Made by a program: the position numbers and the translations under genes. DNA of 10,239 bases, from NCBI GenBank assembly GCA_014858325.1, contig RKCM01000146.1:1-10239 (forward strand), read 5' to 3'. Origin of the DNA: Oscillospiraceae bacterium. GTDB taxonomy: Bacteria > Bacillota > Clostridia > Oscillospirales > Ruminococcaceae. This document shows positions 1 through 8,465 of the stretch, piece after piece (the stretch's first letter is position 1; every line of letters begins with the position of its first letter). The notes under the pieces were generated by a model that was given only the letters and a program-made list of their open reading frames with translations, did no database searches and had not been told where the DNA came from.

Positions 1-1086
<1,086 letters not shown>

Positions 1087-1089
1087 GGT

Positions 1090-3222
1090 TTACATTCCCT
1101 CCAAACATTGTAGGATCGGCGCATCGGCCAGGTTTTTTTTGCCCGCCGTGGGGACCAGCTGCCAGAACTTGGCCCCATTCTGCTCCACGGGCGCAATGAG
1201 CCCCACCTGTTCCAGGGCGGTCAGCGCCACGAGGGTCTTGCCGGTCTGTTCCTCGCCGAGCTTGGCAAAGAGAGGCTGCAGGTCCTCTGCGTGCCAGCGG
1301 CGGGTCTGAAGCTCACGGTAGACAGCAATGATATCGCTGCGGGCCGGAGCGATGCGTGTTTTCTGTTCGTCTGTCAGGGGCGTGCCTCGGCGCAGCGCCT
1401 GCACCAGCGCCGATTGCTCGGCGGCGGCGTTGCCAAAGCCTGCCGGGTGCAGTTCGATGATCCGGCCCGAGAGCTGCAGCCCCCGGGCGGAGGCATAGAC
1501 GGAGAGGTTGAGCGCCGCGTCCACCACGTCGCCCGTGGCGTAAGGCACCTGCTCCGGCTTTATGCCGAACCAGACTGCATAAAGGCTGGTGCTGCCCTGC
1601 CGCAGCCGGACACGGCTGTGCTTTCCCTCCGAGACGGGGTAAATGCCCTCCACCACGGCCTTTTCCAGCAAAAAGACCGGGGTGGGGTTCTCGGCCCCAT
1701 AGGGGGCCAGCTTTTCCAGCGCGGCCACGCTCTCCACCGTCACCCGGTCCAGCCGGATGCTCAGGTCGCATTCCAGCGGCGGGGCGTGCAGGACGGGGCA
1801 CTCCCGTGCCGCCCACTCGTTGAGGCGGCGGCGCAGCTGGGGCAGGTTTTCCTCCCGCACCGAAAGGCCCGCCGCCATGGCGTGGCCGCCGAAGCGGAGG
1901 AGAAGATCGGTGCAGGAGGCGATGCACGCGTGCAGATTGAAGCCCTGCACACTGCGGCCGCTGCCCTTGCCCTCGCCGTGCTCGTCCACCGAGACAACGA
2001 TGACGGGGCGGCCCGTTTTTTCCACAAGGCGCGACGCCACGATGCCGATGACACCGGGGTGCCAGTCGCGGCCCCACAGCAGGATGACCCGGTCCTCCAG
2101 GATGCCGGGCTCGGCGTCCAGCAGCTCCTGCGCCGCCTTCACGATCTCCTGTTCCGTCTCCTGCCGGGCGGCGTTGATCTCCGTCAGGCGGTGGGCCAGC
2201 TCGGCGGCGCGGTCCTCGTCCTCGCAGAGGACGAGCTGCAGGGCGGTCACAGCGCTGTCCATCCGGCCCGCCGCGTTGATGCGGGGCGCGATGGCGTAGC
2301 TGACGTTCTCGGCCGTGATGGTCTTGCCCGTCAGGCCCACCTCGTCCAGCAGGGCGACAAAGCCCGGGCGGTCGGTCTGCTGCAGCTGCCGCAGGCCCGC
2401 TTTTACCAGGGTGCGGTTCTCGCCCGTCAGGGGCATCACATCGGCCACGGTGCCCACAGCGGCCAGATCGCCGCAGTATTCCAGCATCTCCTCCGGGGGG
2501 CAGCCGTCCAGCGCCGCACAGAGCTTAAAGGCTACGCCTGCGCCGCACAGGCCCTTGAAGGGGCTGGTATCGTCTTCCCGGCGGGGGTCCACCACCGCCA
2601 CCGCTCTGGGCAGGCGCTCATGGGGCAGGTGGTGGTCGGTGATGATGAGGTCCACGCCCAGCTCGGCGGCAAAATCCGCCTCGTCCAGCGCGGCGATGCC
2701 GTTATCCACCGTCACGATGAGCGGGTAGCCTTTTTCGTGGATGGACTGGATGGCGTTTTTGGACAGGCCGTAGCCGTCACCCTCGCGGCTGGGCAGCATG
2801 CACTTGACGTTGGCGCCCATCCCTTTCAAATGCTGGTAGAGCAGGGCCGTGGCCGTTACGCCGTCCACATCGTAGTCGCCAAACACCACGATGGTCTCCT
2901 CGTGGTCAATGGCCTGCAGGATGCGCGCGCAGGCCTTGTCCATATCCTTCAAAAGCAGCGGGTCGCTCAGCTCTTCCTCGCCCGCCAGCAGCGTCAGCGC
3001 CTCGGTAGGGTCGGTGATGCCCCGGGCGGCAAGGATGCCCGCCAGCAGCGCACTCTCCTTCTGCTGGGCGGCAAGGGTGCTCTGGTACTGTGCCTCGCTC
3101 CAGGGTTCCCCGCTGGGGCTGTTGTATTCCAGTTCTTCGGTGTTCTGTTCCGCAATGGCGTGGGTCAGTTCCCGCACAGCGGCGCGGTCCAGGGGTTTGA
3201 CGTTCCATGCCCGGCAGGTCAT
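1090..3222 (-). CDS. recJ: Single-stranded-DNA-specific 5'-3' exonuclease RecJ (DHH/DHHA1 family), 710 aa
   Basis: RecJ degrades single-stranded DNA 5' to 3' in recombinational and mismatch repair in the cytoplasm. Visible DHH-family motifs are DYDVDG (116-121), DNG (173-175), TDHH (195-198) and the DHHA1 signature RFGGHAMAAG (443-452), preceded by GKGSGRSVQGFNL (418-430). An OB-fold region probably spans about 485-590. A C-terminal extension of about 110 residues follows, with a winged-helix look around 620-690; this makes the protein longer than E. coli RecJ (577 aa) and closer to the longer Firmicute forms. I chose the ATG at 3222: it overlaps the upstream stop as ATGA and has GGGAGGGG seven bases before it. 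The frame is open upstream to 3510, but that part reads as out-of-frame translation of the xpaC gene. Metal-ligand motifs are complete, so activity is expected. NrnA-like nanoRNases share the DHH core but are about half this length. Confidence 0.96.
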   Translation of the reverse strand: MTCRAWNVKPLDRAAVRELTHAIAEQNTEELEYNSPSGEPWSEAQYQSTLAAQQKESALLAGILAARGITDPTEALTLLAGEEELSDPLLLKDMDKACARILQAIDHEETIVVFGDYDVDGVTATALLYQHLKGMGANVKCMLPSREGDGYGLSKNAIQSIHEKGYPLIVTVDNGIAALDEADFAAELGVDLIITDHHLPHERLPRAVAVVDPRREDDTSPFKGLCGAGVAFKLCAALDGCPPEEMLEYCGDLAAVGTVADVMPLTGENRTLVKAGLRQLQQTDRPGFVALLDEVGLTGKTITAENVSYAIAPRINAAGRMDSAVTALQLVLCEDEDRAAELAHRLTEINAARQETEQEIVKAAQELLDAEPGILEDRVILLWGRDWHPGVIGIVASRLVEKTGRPVIVVSVDEHGEGKGSGRSVQGFNLHACIASCTDLLLRFGGHAMAAGLSVREENLPQLRRRLNEWAARECPVLHAPPLECDLSIRLDRVTVESVAALEKLAPYGAENPTPVFLLEKAVVEGIYPVSEGKHSRVRLRQGSTSLYAVWFGIKPEQVPYATGDVVDAALNLSVYASARGLQLSGRIIELHPAGFGNAAAEQSALVQALRRGTPLTDEQKTRIAPARSDIIAVYRELQTRRWHAEDLQPLFAKLGEEQTGKTLVALTALEQVGLIAPVEQNGAKFWQLVPTAGKKNLADAPILQCLEGM

Positions 3223-4553
3223 TGAAAATCCCCTCCCGTCAGGCCGTCGTTGGCCAGCATTCCCTGCAAAGCGGCGATCTCGCTGGACACATCCAGCGCC
3301 GCATCGCCCAAAAGGGTATCGTACAGGTTGCGGTACGCCTGATTGAGCGTGTGCAGGATGCCTGCGATGTCGCGGCGGATATTCGCGGCGTTCTCCCCCT
3401 GCTGGCCCTGCACGTCGTTGTAGGTGTGCAGCAGCTTCAGGGTGGTGGGGATATAGTATTCCGCAAACCGCCGGGCCTTGGGCAGGCTTTCGGGGTGGCC
3501 CTCCAGCCACTCGCAGATGGCGGCGGTGGTCTTTTGCATCTGGTCCAGCTCTTCCACGGCGTTTTCATCCTGCATCAGGCTCTTTTCCTGTGCCAGCACC
3601 TGCGCAAAGCGGCGGGCCGTTTCCAGATTGAGGGGGGCGTCATTCTCCGGCTTTTCTGCGGCCGCTTGTGCCGCAGCCGCTGCTTCGGCCTCCGCCCGCT
3701 TTGCCGCCTGCGCGGCGCGGTAATCCTCCGCCGTCAGGTAGAGCTTCTCCTCTTTTTCGTCCAGCCAGGCCGTCAGCCAGCCTTTGTGGATGTATTTCCG
3801 CAGCAGTTTCAAAGCTTTCTGCTTTTTCTGGTGGGTAAGGTCCGCCAGCATCTCCACCGAGAGGCCCTTTTTGTAATCAAAGCCCTCGGCCATTTCGGCG
3901 TAGAGGTTCAGCCGCTTGGAGGCGTTCAGGCGCTCCACGCCCGCCGCCGTCATCCAGCCAAACAGGGCCGTGACAACGGTAAAGGCCCACGCGCTGACCT
4001 GAATGGCCCCATGGGCAAGGCTGCTGATGGCGTCGCTGCTCGTCACGACCAGCTGCGTCACCACGTCGCCCTCCACCGCCGTGGCCACATTCCCAGTCAG
4101 GGTGGTGGCAAACATGGCCGCCGCACCAAAGCAGCTGACGGCGGAAATGGCAAAGATCACGGCAAAGGTGACACCGGGCCAGAACAGCGCGTGGCCGGTG
4201 CTCCGGCGCTTTTTCGCACTGGCCCGCAGGCTCTCCACGGGGGTGGGTTCCGGCTTTTTGGCAAAGAACTGCCGGGCCCAGCCAGCGGCACCGCCGCTCT
4301 GTTCGGCCTGCCGCTGGCCCTCCCGCATGGCGCGGCCCGCCGCGTTGATGCCGTAGTTGGCGGCGTGCACCGTTGCCTTGCCAATGTCCCATACCCGGTC
4401 GCCGATCTCCTCGCCCCGGCCCTCAAAGCCGTGGAGGAAGGCATCGGTCATGGTGTCGCCAAAGGCGCGCAGCTGGTCTTCCAGCTCCTGCTGCACCTGC
4501 CTGCCGTCCGGCTCCTGTTTCTTTTCTTCTTGATAGCGCTCGTTTTCGTTCAT
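3219..4553 (-). CDS. XpaC-family membrane protein (5-bromo-4-chloroindolyl phosphate hydrolysis family), 444 aa
   Basis: The C-terminal part (about 302-444), with motifs such as ARRFAEYYIPTTLKLLHTYN, matches the XpaC family as I know it. The family is named after a Bacillus protein linked to hydrolysis of a chromogenic phosphate; its true function is not settled. Visible layout: charged N-terminus (1-30), a helical amphipathic stretch (31-85), two probable membrane segments (about 121-150 and 183-201), a middle section (about 215-275) that looks like a winged helix-turn-helix (LSVEMLADLT, then KKQKALKLLRKYIHKGWL), an Ala/Glu-rich linker (280-300) and the XpaC helical domain. The ATG at 4553 is preferred over an in-frame ATG at 4583, which lies inside the upstream gene and lacks a ribosome site; GAGAG sits five bases before 4553. 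The stop overlaps the recJ start as ATGA. XpaC genes are often paired with telA-like genes, but none is adjacent here. Family is fairly secure; molecular function unknown. Confidence 0.8.
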   Translation of the reverse strand: MNENERYQEEKKQEPDGRQVQQELEDQLRAFGDTMTDAFLHGFEGRGEEIGDRVWDIGKATVHAANYGINAAGRAMREGQRQAEQSGGAAGWARQFFAKKPEPTPVESLRASAKKRRSTGHALFWPGVTFAVIFAISAVSCFGAAAMFATTLTGNVATAVEGDVVTQLVVTSSDAISSLAHGAIQVSAWAFTVVTALFGWMTAAGVERLNASKRLNLYAEMAEGFDYKKGLSVEMLADLTHQKKQKALKLLRKYIHKGWLTAWLDEKEEKLYLTAEDYRAAQAAKRAEAEAAAAAQAAAEKPENDAPLNLETARRFAQVLAQEKSLMQDENAVEELDQMQKTTAAICEWLEGHPESLPKARRFAEYYIPTTLKLLHTYNDVQGQQGENAANIRRDIAGILHTLNQAYRNLYDTLLGDAALDVSSEIAALQGMLANDGLTGGDFQ

Positions 4554-4563
4554 GTCTTCTCTC

Positions 4564-6156
4564 TCATCCCTCTGCCGGTGCATACCGGCTGATGATGGCG
4601 CGGGCCACCCGCAGGCCGTCCACGGCGGCGCTCATGATGCCGCCCGCATAGCCTGCGCCCTCGCCGCAGGGGTACAGTCCCCCCAGCTGCGTGCATTCCA
4701 GATCGTCCTCCCGCTTCAACCGCACGGGGCTGCTGGTGCGGGTCTCAAGGCCCGTCAAAATGGCGTCGGGGGCGGTGTATCCCGCGATCTTGCGCTCGTA
4801 GGCGCGCAGGCCCGCCCGCAGGGTCTCGGCCAGCTCCCCGGGCAGCAGGGCGCCAAGGTCTGCCGGGCAGACGCCCCGGTCGTAGGTGGGCTGCACCCGG
4901 CCAAGGGTCAATTGGCCCCTGCCCTCCAAAAAGCTCTGGATGTTTTCGGCGGGGGCTGCGTACTCCCCTGCCGGGCGTCCGGCGGCGTAGGCTTTGGCTT
5001 CCAGCTCCCGCTGGAAGGCGATGGCCCTGCGCGGGTCGCCGTCAAAATCCGCGCCGCCCACGCTCACCACCACCGCCGCGTTGGCGTTTTTGCCGTCCCG
5101 GGCGTGGTAGCTCATGCCGTTGGTCACAACGCGGCCCTTCTCACTGGCGGAAGCCACCACCTGCCCGCCGGGGCACATGCAAAAGGTGTACACGCACCGC
5201 GCCCCCACATGCTGGGAGAGCTGGTACTCGCCCCGGGGCAGGGCCGGGTGACCCGCCGCCTCGTGATAAAGGCTCTTTTCGATCTCGCTTTGCAGGTGCT
5301 CGGCCCGGAAACCCACGCTGAAGGGCTTGCACTCCAGCACAAGGCCGCTGTCCATCAGCATCCCGAAGGTATCCCGTGCCGAGTGCCCCACCGCAAAGAC
5401 CAGCGCCTCGCAGGGGAACGCCCCGGCCGTGGTCAGGATGCTCGTCAGGCGGCCGTTTTTCCGTTCCAGACCCGTGAGGGCGGTGTGGAAGTGCACCTCG
5501 CCCCCCAGCGCTTCGATCTCCTTGCGGATGGAGGTGATGACCCCCCGCAGCAGGTCGGTGCCCACATGGGGCTTCTGCTTCCAGGCGATCTCCTCCGGGG
5601 CTCCGTGCTGCAGAAACACCTCGGTGACAAAGCCGCACAGCTCATCCCCGATGCGGGTGGTGAGCTTGCCGTCCGAGAAGGTGCCCGCGCCCCCCTCGCC
5701 GAACTGGATGTTTGCGTTTTCATCCAGCTCGCCGGTGGCGGAAAAATGTTCCACGGCCTTCACCCGCTCGTCCAGCGCCGGGCCGCGCTCCCGCACGATG
5801 GGCCGATACCCCTGCCGGGCCAGCAGCAGCGCGGCAAACAGGCCCGCAGGCCCCAGCCCGCAGACGATGGGGCGGTGGGCCAGAGGCTCGGTGCCGCTCT
5901 GGACGGAAAAATCGGTCTTTTGCGGCACGGCGCACCCGGGGTGCTTTGCAAACGCGGCCTCATCGGCCTCATTTTTCAGGGTGACGGCCACGGTGTACAC
6001 CAGTTTGGGCTGGCCGTGGCGGGCGTCCACCGAGAGCCGGGCAACGCCCAGATGGCCGACCTTCCCCTGGGGGATGCGGGCGGTGCGGAGCGCTTTTTCA
6101 AAGGCCTGGGGTTCCCCCGCAGAGAGGGGCAGGCGGATATCGCGGACAAGTATCAT
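4564..6156 (-). CDS. Uncharacterised FAD-dependent dehydrogenase, COG2509 family, 530 aa
   Basis: This is a flavoprotein of a widespread but functionally uncharacterised family. An N-terminal domain of about 90 residues (start MILVRDIRLPL) precedes a Rossmann dinucleotide-binding motif GLGPAG (100-105) with acidic E123 in the following strand. Further on come the family-typical GEGGAGTFSDGKL (153-165), a second nucleotide-binding-like stretch FAVGHSARDT near 275, FCMCPGGQVV, and a C-terminal FAD-contact motif CGEGAGYAGGIMSAAVDG (about 497-514). Cysteines at the GLGPAG loop (C99), in FCMC and in PCGEG are notable, but their role is unknown. The ATG at 6156 has AGGA seven bases upstream. The gene is complete at the usual length. 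It lies between cdaR and the XpaC gene and ends 10 bases before the latter. Oxidoreductase chemistry is a safe inference from the fold; the substrate cannot be told from sequence. Confidence 0.9.
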   Translation of the reverse strand: MILVRDIRLPLSAGEPQAFEKALRTARIPQGKVGHLGVARLSVDARHGQPKLVYTVAVTLKNEADEAAFAKHPGCAVPQKTDFSVQSGTEPLAHRPIVCGLGPAGLFAALLLARQGYRPIVRERGPALDERVKAVEHFSATGELDENANIQFGEGGAGTFSDGKLTTRIGDELCGFVTEVFLQHGAPEEIAWKQKPHVGTDLLRGVITSIRKEIEALGGEVHFHTALTGLERKNGRLTSILTTAGAFPCEALVFAVGHSARDTFGMLMDSGLVLECKPFSVGFRAEHLQSEIEKSLYHEAAGHPALPRGEYQLSQHVGARCVYTFCMCPGGQVVASASEKGRVVTNGMSYHARDGKNANAAVVVSVGGADFDGDPRRAIAFQRELEAKAYAAGRPAGEYAAPAENIQSFLEGRGQLTLGRVQPTYDRGVCPADLGALLPGELAETLRAGLRAYERKIAGYTAPDAILTGLETRTSSPVRLKREDDLECTQLGGLYPCGEGAGYAGGIMSAAVDGLRVARAIISRYAPAEG

Positions 6157-6186
6157 TGCAAGTTCCTAACTGCTTCGCCCTCTTCG

Positions 6187-6231
6187 TCTCAGCTCCCCTT
6201 TTGGGGGAGCTGCCGCCGCAGGCGGCTGAGA
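6187..6231. repeat. Palindromic double-hairpin intergenic element
   Basis: An 87-base gap between cdaR and the COG2509 gene contains nested inverted repeats. An outer 7-bp arm (TCTCAGC, 6187-6193, with GCTGAGA, 6225-6231) encloses two smaller palindromes. The first pairs AGCTCCCC (6191-6198) with GGGGAGCT (6204-6211) around TTTTG. The second pairs GCCGCC (6212-6217) with GGCGGC (6221-6226) around GCA. The outer arm shares bases with the inner ones, so these are alternative folds or a three-way junction. No T-run follows on the minus strand, so it is not a standard terminator. It resembles, from memory, a short repeat scattered through Faecalibacterium-like genomes. Only one copy is in the window, so repeat status is inferred. 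Confidence 0.6.
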
Positions 6232-6243
6232 AGGCGAGCTCTT

Positions 6244-7542
6244 TTAATTGCTTTCGATTTTGCACTGCACCACGTAGCTGCCCAGGGCAAAGATCTTGCC
6301 GTTGGCGGGCACATAGAGGCGGCAGGCGATGTTTTGCTGGCCGATGGCCACCGAGAAATCGTCGGCGTCGATCTCAATGACCACCTGCTCGGGGGTAAGG
6401 GCCTCCAAAGAGCCCACCGGGCCGCAGAGGGTCACGTTCATCAGCCGCTCGGTCTCCACCGTCAGCTGGTAGCTGGCAGGCAGATTGATCACCTGCACAC
6501 AGCTGGAAGGCAGGTTCAGGGTCTTGGTTTCCAGCTTGGAGCTGTCGAAGCTGACCGTGATGTTTTCCAGATTGTCCAGCAGGTGGATGCCCGTCGGCAG
6601 CTCAATGGGCATCTCGTACACCTTGTTCAGCGCAAAGGTAGACAGATCGATGGTGCCCACCGAGAGGGCGGACAGCTTGTTGATCTGGGACTCCGGACCT
6701 GCCACGTTGAGGGTCTTTTTGCTCAGCGCGTAGGACAGCACCGACGAATCGAAATCCCGCGGTGCGTTGATGAAATTGACGTCCACCGGCAGGGTGGCCA
6801 CCTTGTACACCTGCAGGGTAACGTCCACGCTCTCTTCGTCAAGGGTGGTATACTCAAACTTCACCTCGCTGCCGCTGCGGGTGTAAAAGCGCAGGGCAGT
6901 GTTCAGGGTCACCGGCTCGGTCAGGTCGCCTTTGTGGGCCACCTCGGCGGTGCAGGTCTCCACCTGGCTCAGCTCGGTGCTGGGGCCGGAGAGGGTGACC
7001 GTCTCCTTGGAGACGTCGGTGCCATAGAGGATGTAGCCATCGGCGATGGTGAGGTAGTTGGTGGTGACGGTGATGGGCAGGGTCTTTTCCTCCACCACGT
7101 CAAATACCACATCCACCGTGTTGTCGCCTCCGTCGATGGAGACGGACACGCCGGTGAGCAGGCTGCTCTGGCTGCGCACCTGGAGCCGCAGGGTCTTTTC
7201 CCCGCTGCCCCGCACGCTGGACCAGTCCGGGTAGACCACAAAATCGGAAGCCTGCAGGCCGCCGATGGTGTAGCCGTCGCCCGAAAGCTTCAGGTTGACG
7301 AACTTTTCCGGCGCAGAGACGATGCTCAGGCCCCGGGAGGTGTAAGCGGAGGAATCGTAGGTGAAATCCACCGGCACATTGGAGAGGGTCTTGGTGGTGC
7401 CGGGCTGGACGACGATGGTGACGGCCATCCAGGCGACGATGGCTCCCACCACGGCCAGCAGCAGGCGGATGCGGCGGTCGCTGAGCCAATCCCGCTTCAC
7501 GGCGGGCTTGGTGCCGTCGGTATTCTTGGGCGCAGTGCTCAT
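6244..7542 (-). CDS. cdaR: CdaR (YbbR-domain) regulator of the diadenylate cyclase, 432 aa
   Basis: CdaR is the membrane-anchored, outward-facing partner that binds and modulates CdaA. The protein has a short basic cytoplasmic N-terminus (1-24), one transmembrane segment (about 25-45, LLLAVVGAIVAWMAV) and an extracytoplasmic region of about 385 residues. That region is a series of beta-rich YbbR repeats, recognisable by recurring LSGP, VAGP and LCGP turns and VDVTLQV/VVIEIDAD-type strands; I count roughly four. Start at 7542 overlaps the cdaA stop as ATGA, with a very strong AGGAGGAG ribosome site 8 bases upstream, so the two are almost certainly translationally coupled. Family assignment follows from repeat architecture plus direct linkage to cdaA. 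Usual family members carry three to four repeats, so the length is normal. In many Firmicutes glmM follows; here a COG2509 flavoprotein does. Confidence 0.93.
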   Translation of the reverse strand: MSTAPKNTDGTKPAVKRDWLSDRRIRLLLAVVGAIVAWMAVTIVVQPGTTKTLSNVPVDFTYDSSAYTSRGLSIVSAPEKFVNLKLSGDGYTIGGLQASDFVVYPDWSSVRGSGEKTLRLQVRSQSSLLTGVSVSIDGGDNTVDVVFDVVEEKTLPITVTTNYLTIADGYILYGTDVSKETVTLSGPSTELSQVETCTAEVAHKGDLTEPVTLNTALRFYTRSGSEVKFEYTTLDEESVDVTLQVYKVATLPVDVNFINAPRDFDSSVLSYALSKKTLNVAGPESQINKLSALSVGTIDLSTFALNKVYEMPIELPTGIHLLDNLENITVSFDSSKLETKTLNLPSSCVQVINLPASYQLTVETERLMNVTLCGPVGSLEALTPEQVVIEIDADDFSVAIGQQNIACRLYVPANGKIFALGSYVVQCKIESN

Positions 7543-8438
7543 TGCGGGTCCTCCTCCTTCTGGTTCACCCAGTTCAGCAGTTGTTTGGCGCGGTATTTCC
7601 AGCTGCTGGTGTCGATCTTTTCGCTGGCGGTCTCCTTGGGGATCATCTCATCCACCAGCCGGGTGTAAAGGGTCTGGCGGTCAAAGTGGCGGATCAGGAC
7701 GCCGTTTTTGGCCATGGAGATGATGCCCGTCTCCTCGCTGACCACGATGGCAATGGCGTCGGAGTTTTCGGCAATGCCCAGGCAGGCGCGGTGGCGGGTG
7801 CCCATATCCTTGCCCAGATCCAGGTTGTTGGAAAGGGGCAGCACACAGCCCGCCGCCTTGATGCGGCCGTTTTCAATGATGGCCGCACCGTCGTGCAGGG
7901 GGGTGCCCTCGTAGAAGATGGTGCCCAGCACCTCCAGATTGACGGCACTGTTGACGGGGGTGCCGGTGCGGACGATCTCCGAAAGGTTCGTATGCCGTTC
8001 CAGCACGATCAGCGCACCGGTCTTGGTCTCCGAGAAGCGCTCCGCCGCATCGCAGATGGCGATGATGGCGCTCCGCCAGGCTCCCTTCAGGCTGGGGTCG
8101 TTGTATCGGCCCTTGACGTTGAAGAGCTTGGCCGTCCACTGGTCGGTCTGGCCCATCCGCTCCAGTGCGCGCCGGATCTCCGGCTGGAACAGCACCACCA
8201 GCGTCAGCAGGCCGACTTGCAGCAGCGAATTGAGCAGCCAGGTGACGGTGCGCATATTGAGGATGTTGGCTACCAGATAGACGACCAGCACGATCAGCGC
8301 ACCCTTGGCCAGCTGCCCGGCCCGGGTGCGGTTGACGATGCCCAGCAGCTGGTAGATGAGGAAGGCAATGACCAGGATATCCAGTAAATCTACCAGCTTG
8401 AAGGTCTGAAAATTGGCTACGATCGAGTTCAGAGTCAT
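7539..8438 (-). CDS. cdaA: Membrane diadenylate cyclase CdaA (c-di-AMP synthase), 299 aa
   Basis: CdaA condenses two ATP into cyclic di-AMP, which controls potassium and osmolyte transport and cell-wall homeostasis. Three N-terminal transmembrane helices are visible (about 15-36, 44-62, 66-86), then a linker and the DAC (DisA_N) domain (about 110-265). Catalytic motifs are intact: DGA (183-185) within LHDGAAIIENGRIKAAGC, and RHR (215-217) within GTRHRACLGIAE, plus the SEETG stretch. I choose the ATG at 8438 because GGGAG lies ten bases upstream; a GTG at 8447 is in frame, but the same site would be only one to two bases from it. The gene starts 27 bases after the ispDF stop and its end overlaps cdaR. 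A C-terminal tail of about 35 residues (KETASEKIDTSSWKYRAKQL) is present. The membrane-bound CdaA layout separates it from DisA and CdaS. Confidence 0.97.
   Translation of the reverse strand: MTLNSIVANFQTFKLVDLLDILVIAFLIYQLLGIVNRTRAGQLAKGALIVLVVYLVANILNMRTVTWLLNSLLQVGLLTLVVLFQPEIRRALERMGQTDQWTAKLFNVKGRYNDPSLKGAWRSAIIAICDAAERFSETKTGALIVLERHTNLSEIVRTGTPVNSAVNLEVLGTIFYEGTPLHDGAAIIENGRIKAAGCVLPLSNNLDLGKDMGTRHRACLGIAENSDAIAIVVSEETGIISMAKNGVLIRHFDRQTLYTRLVDEMIPKETASEKIDTSSWKYRAKQLLNWVNQKEEDPQ
7551..7558 (-). promoter_or_regulatory. Strong Shine-Dalgarno for cdaR inside the end of cdaA
   Basis: The minus strand reads AGGAGGAG 8 bases before the cdaR ATG. It lies within the last codons of cdaA (encoding KEED) and sits next to the ATGA overlap. 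This arrangement supports translational coupling and near-stoichiometric synthesis of the CdaA and CdaR membrane partners. Confidence 0.85.
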
Positions 8439-8465
8439 CGGACGCACACTCCCGTTTCTCTTGGT

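Noticed and set aside
1291..3225. A 644-residue plus-strand open frame antisense to recJ
   Set aside because: Composition is skewed and no motifs are visible; the minus-strand frame carries complete RecJ motifs.
3223..3510. N-terminal extension of recJ by 96 residues
   Set aside because: The extra part is an out-of-frame reading of the upstream gene; the ATG at 3222 has a strong ribosome site and an ATGA overlap, and the RecJ N-terminus begins there.
3207..4592. A 461-residue plus-strand open frame antisense to the XpaC gene
   Set aside because: Same shadow pattern. The minus-strand frame has coherent membrane segments and the XpaC motif.
6157..6243. Palindromic element as an intrinsic terminator for cdaAR
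   Set aside because: Hairpins form, but no T-run follows on the minus strand, so standard termination is not supported.
4552..7668. A 1038-residue plus-strand open frame spanning three minus-strand genes
   Set aside because: It is antisense to COG2509, cdaR and the end of cdaA, is rich in His, Gln, Gly and Ala, has no recognisable domain, and is the usual shadow of GC-rich codons on the opposite strand.
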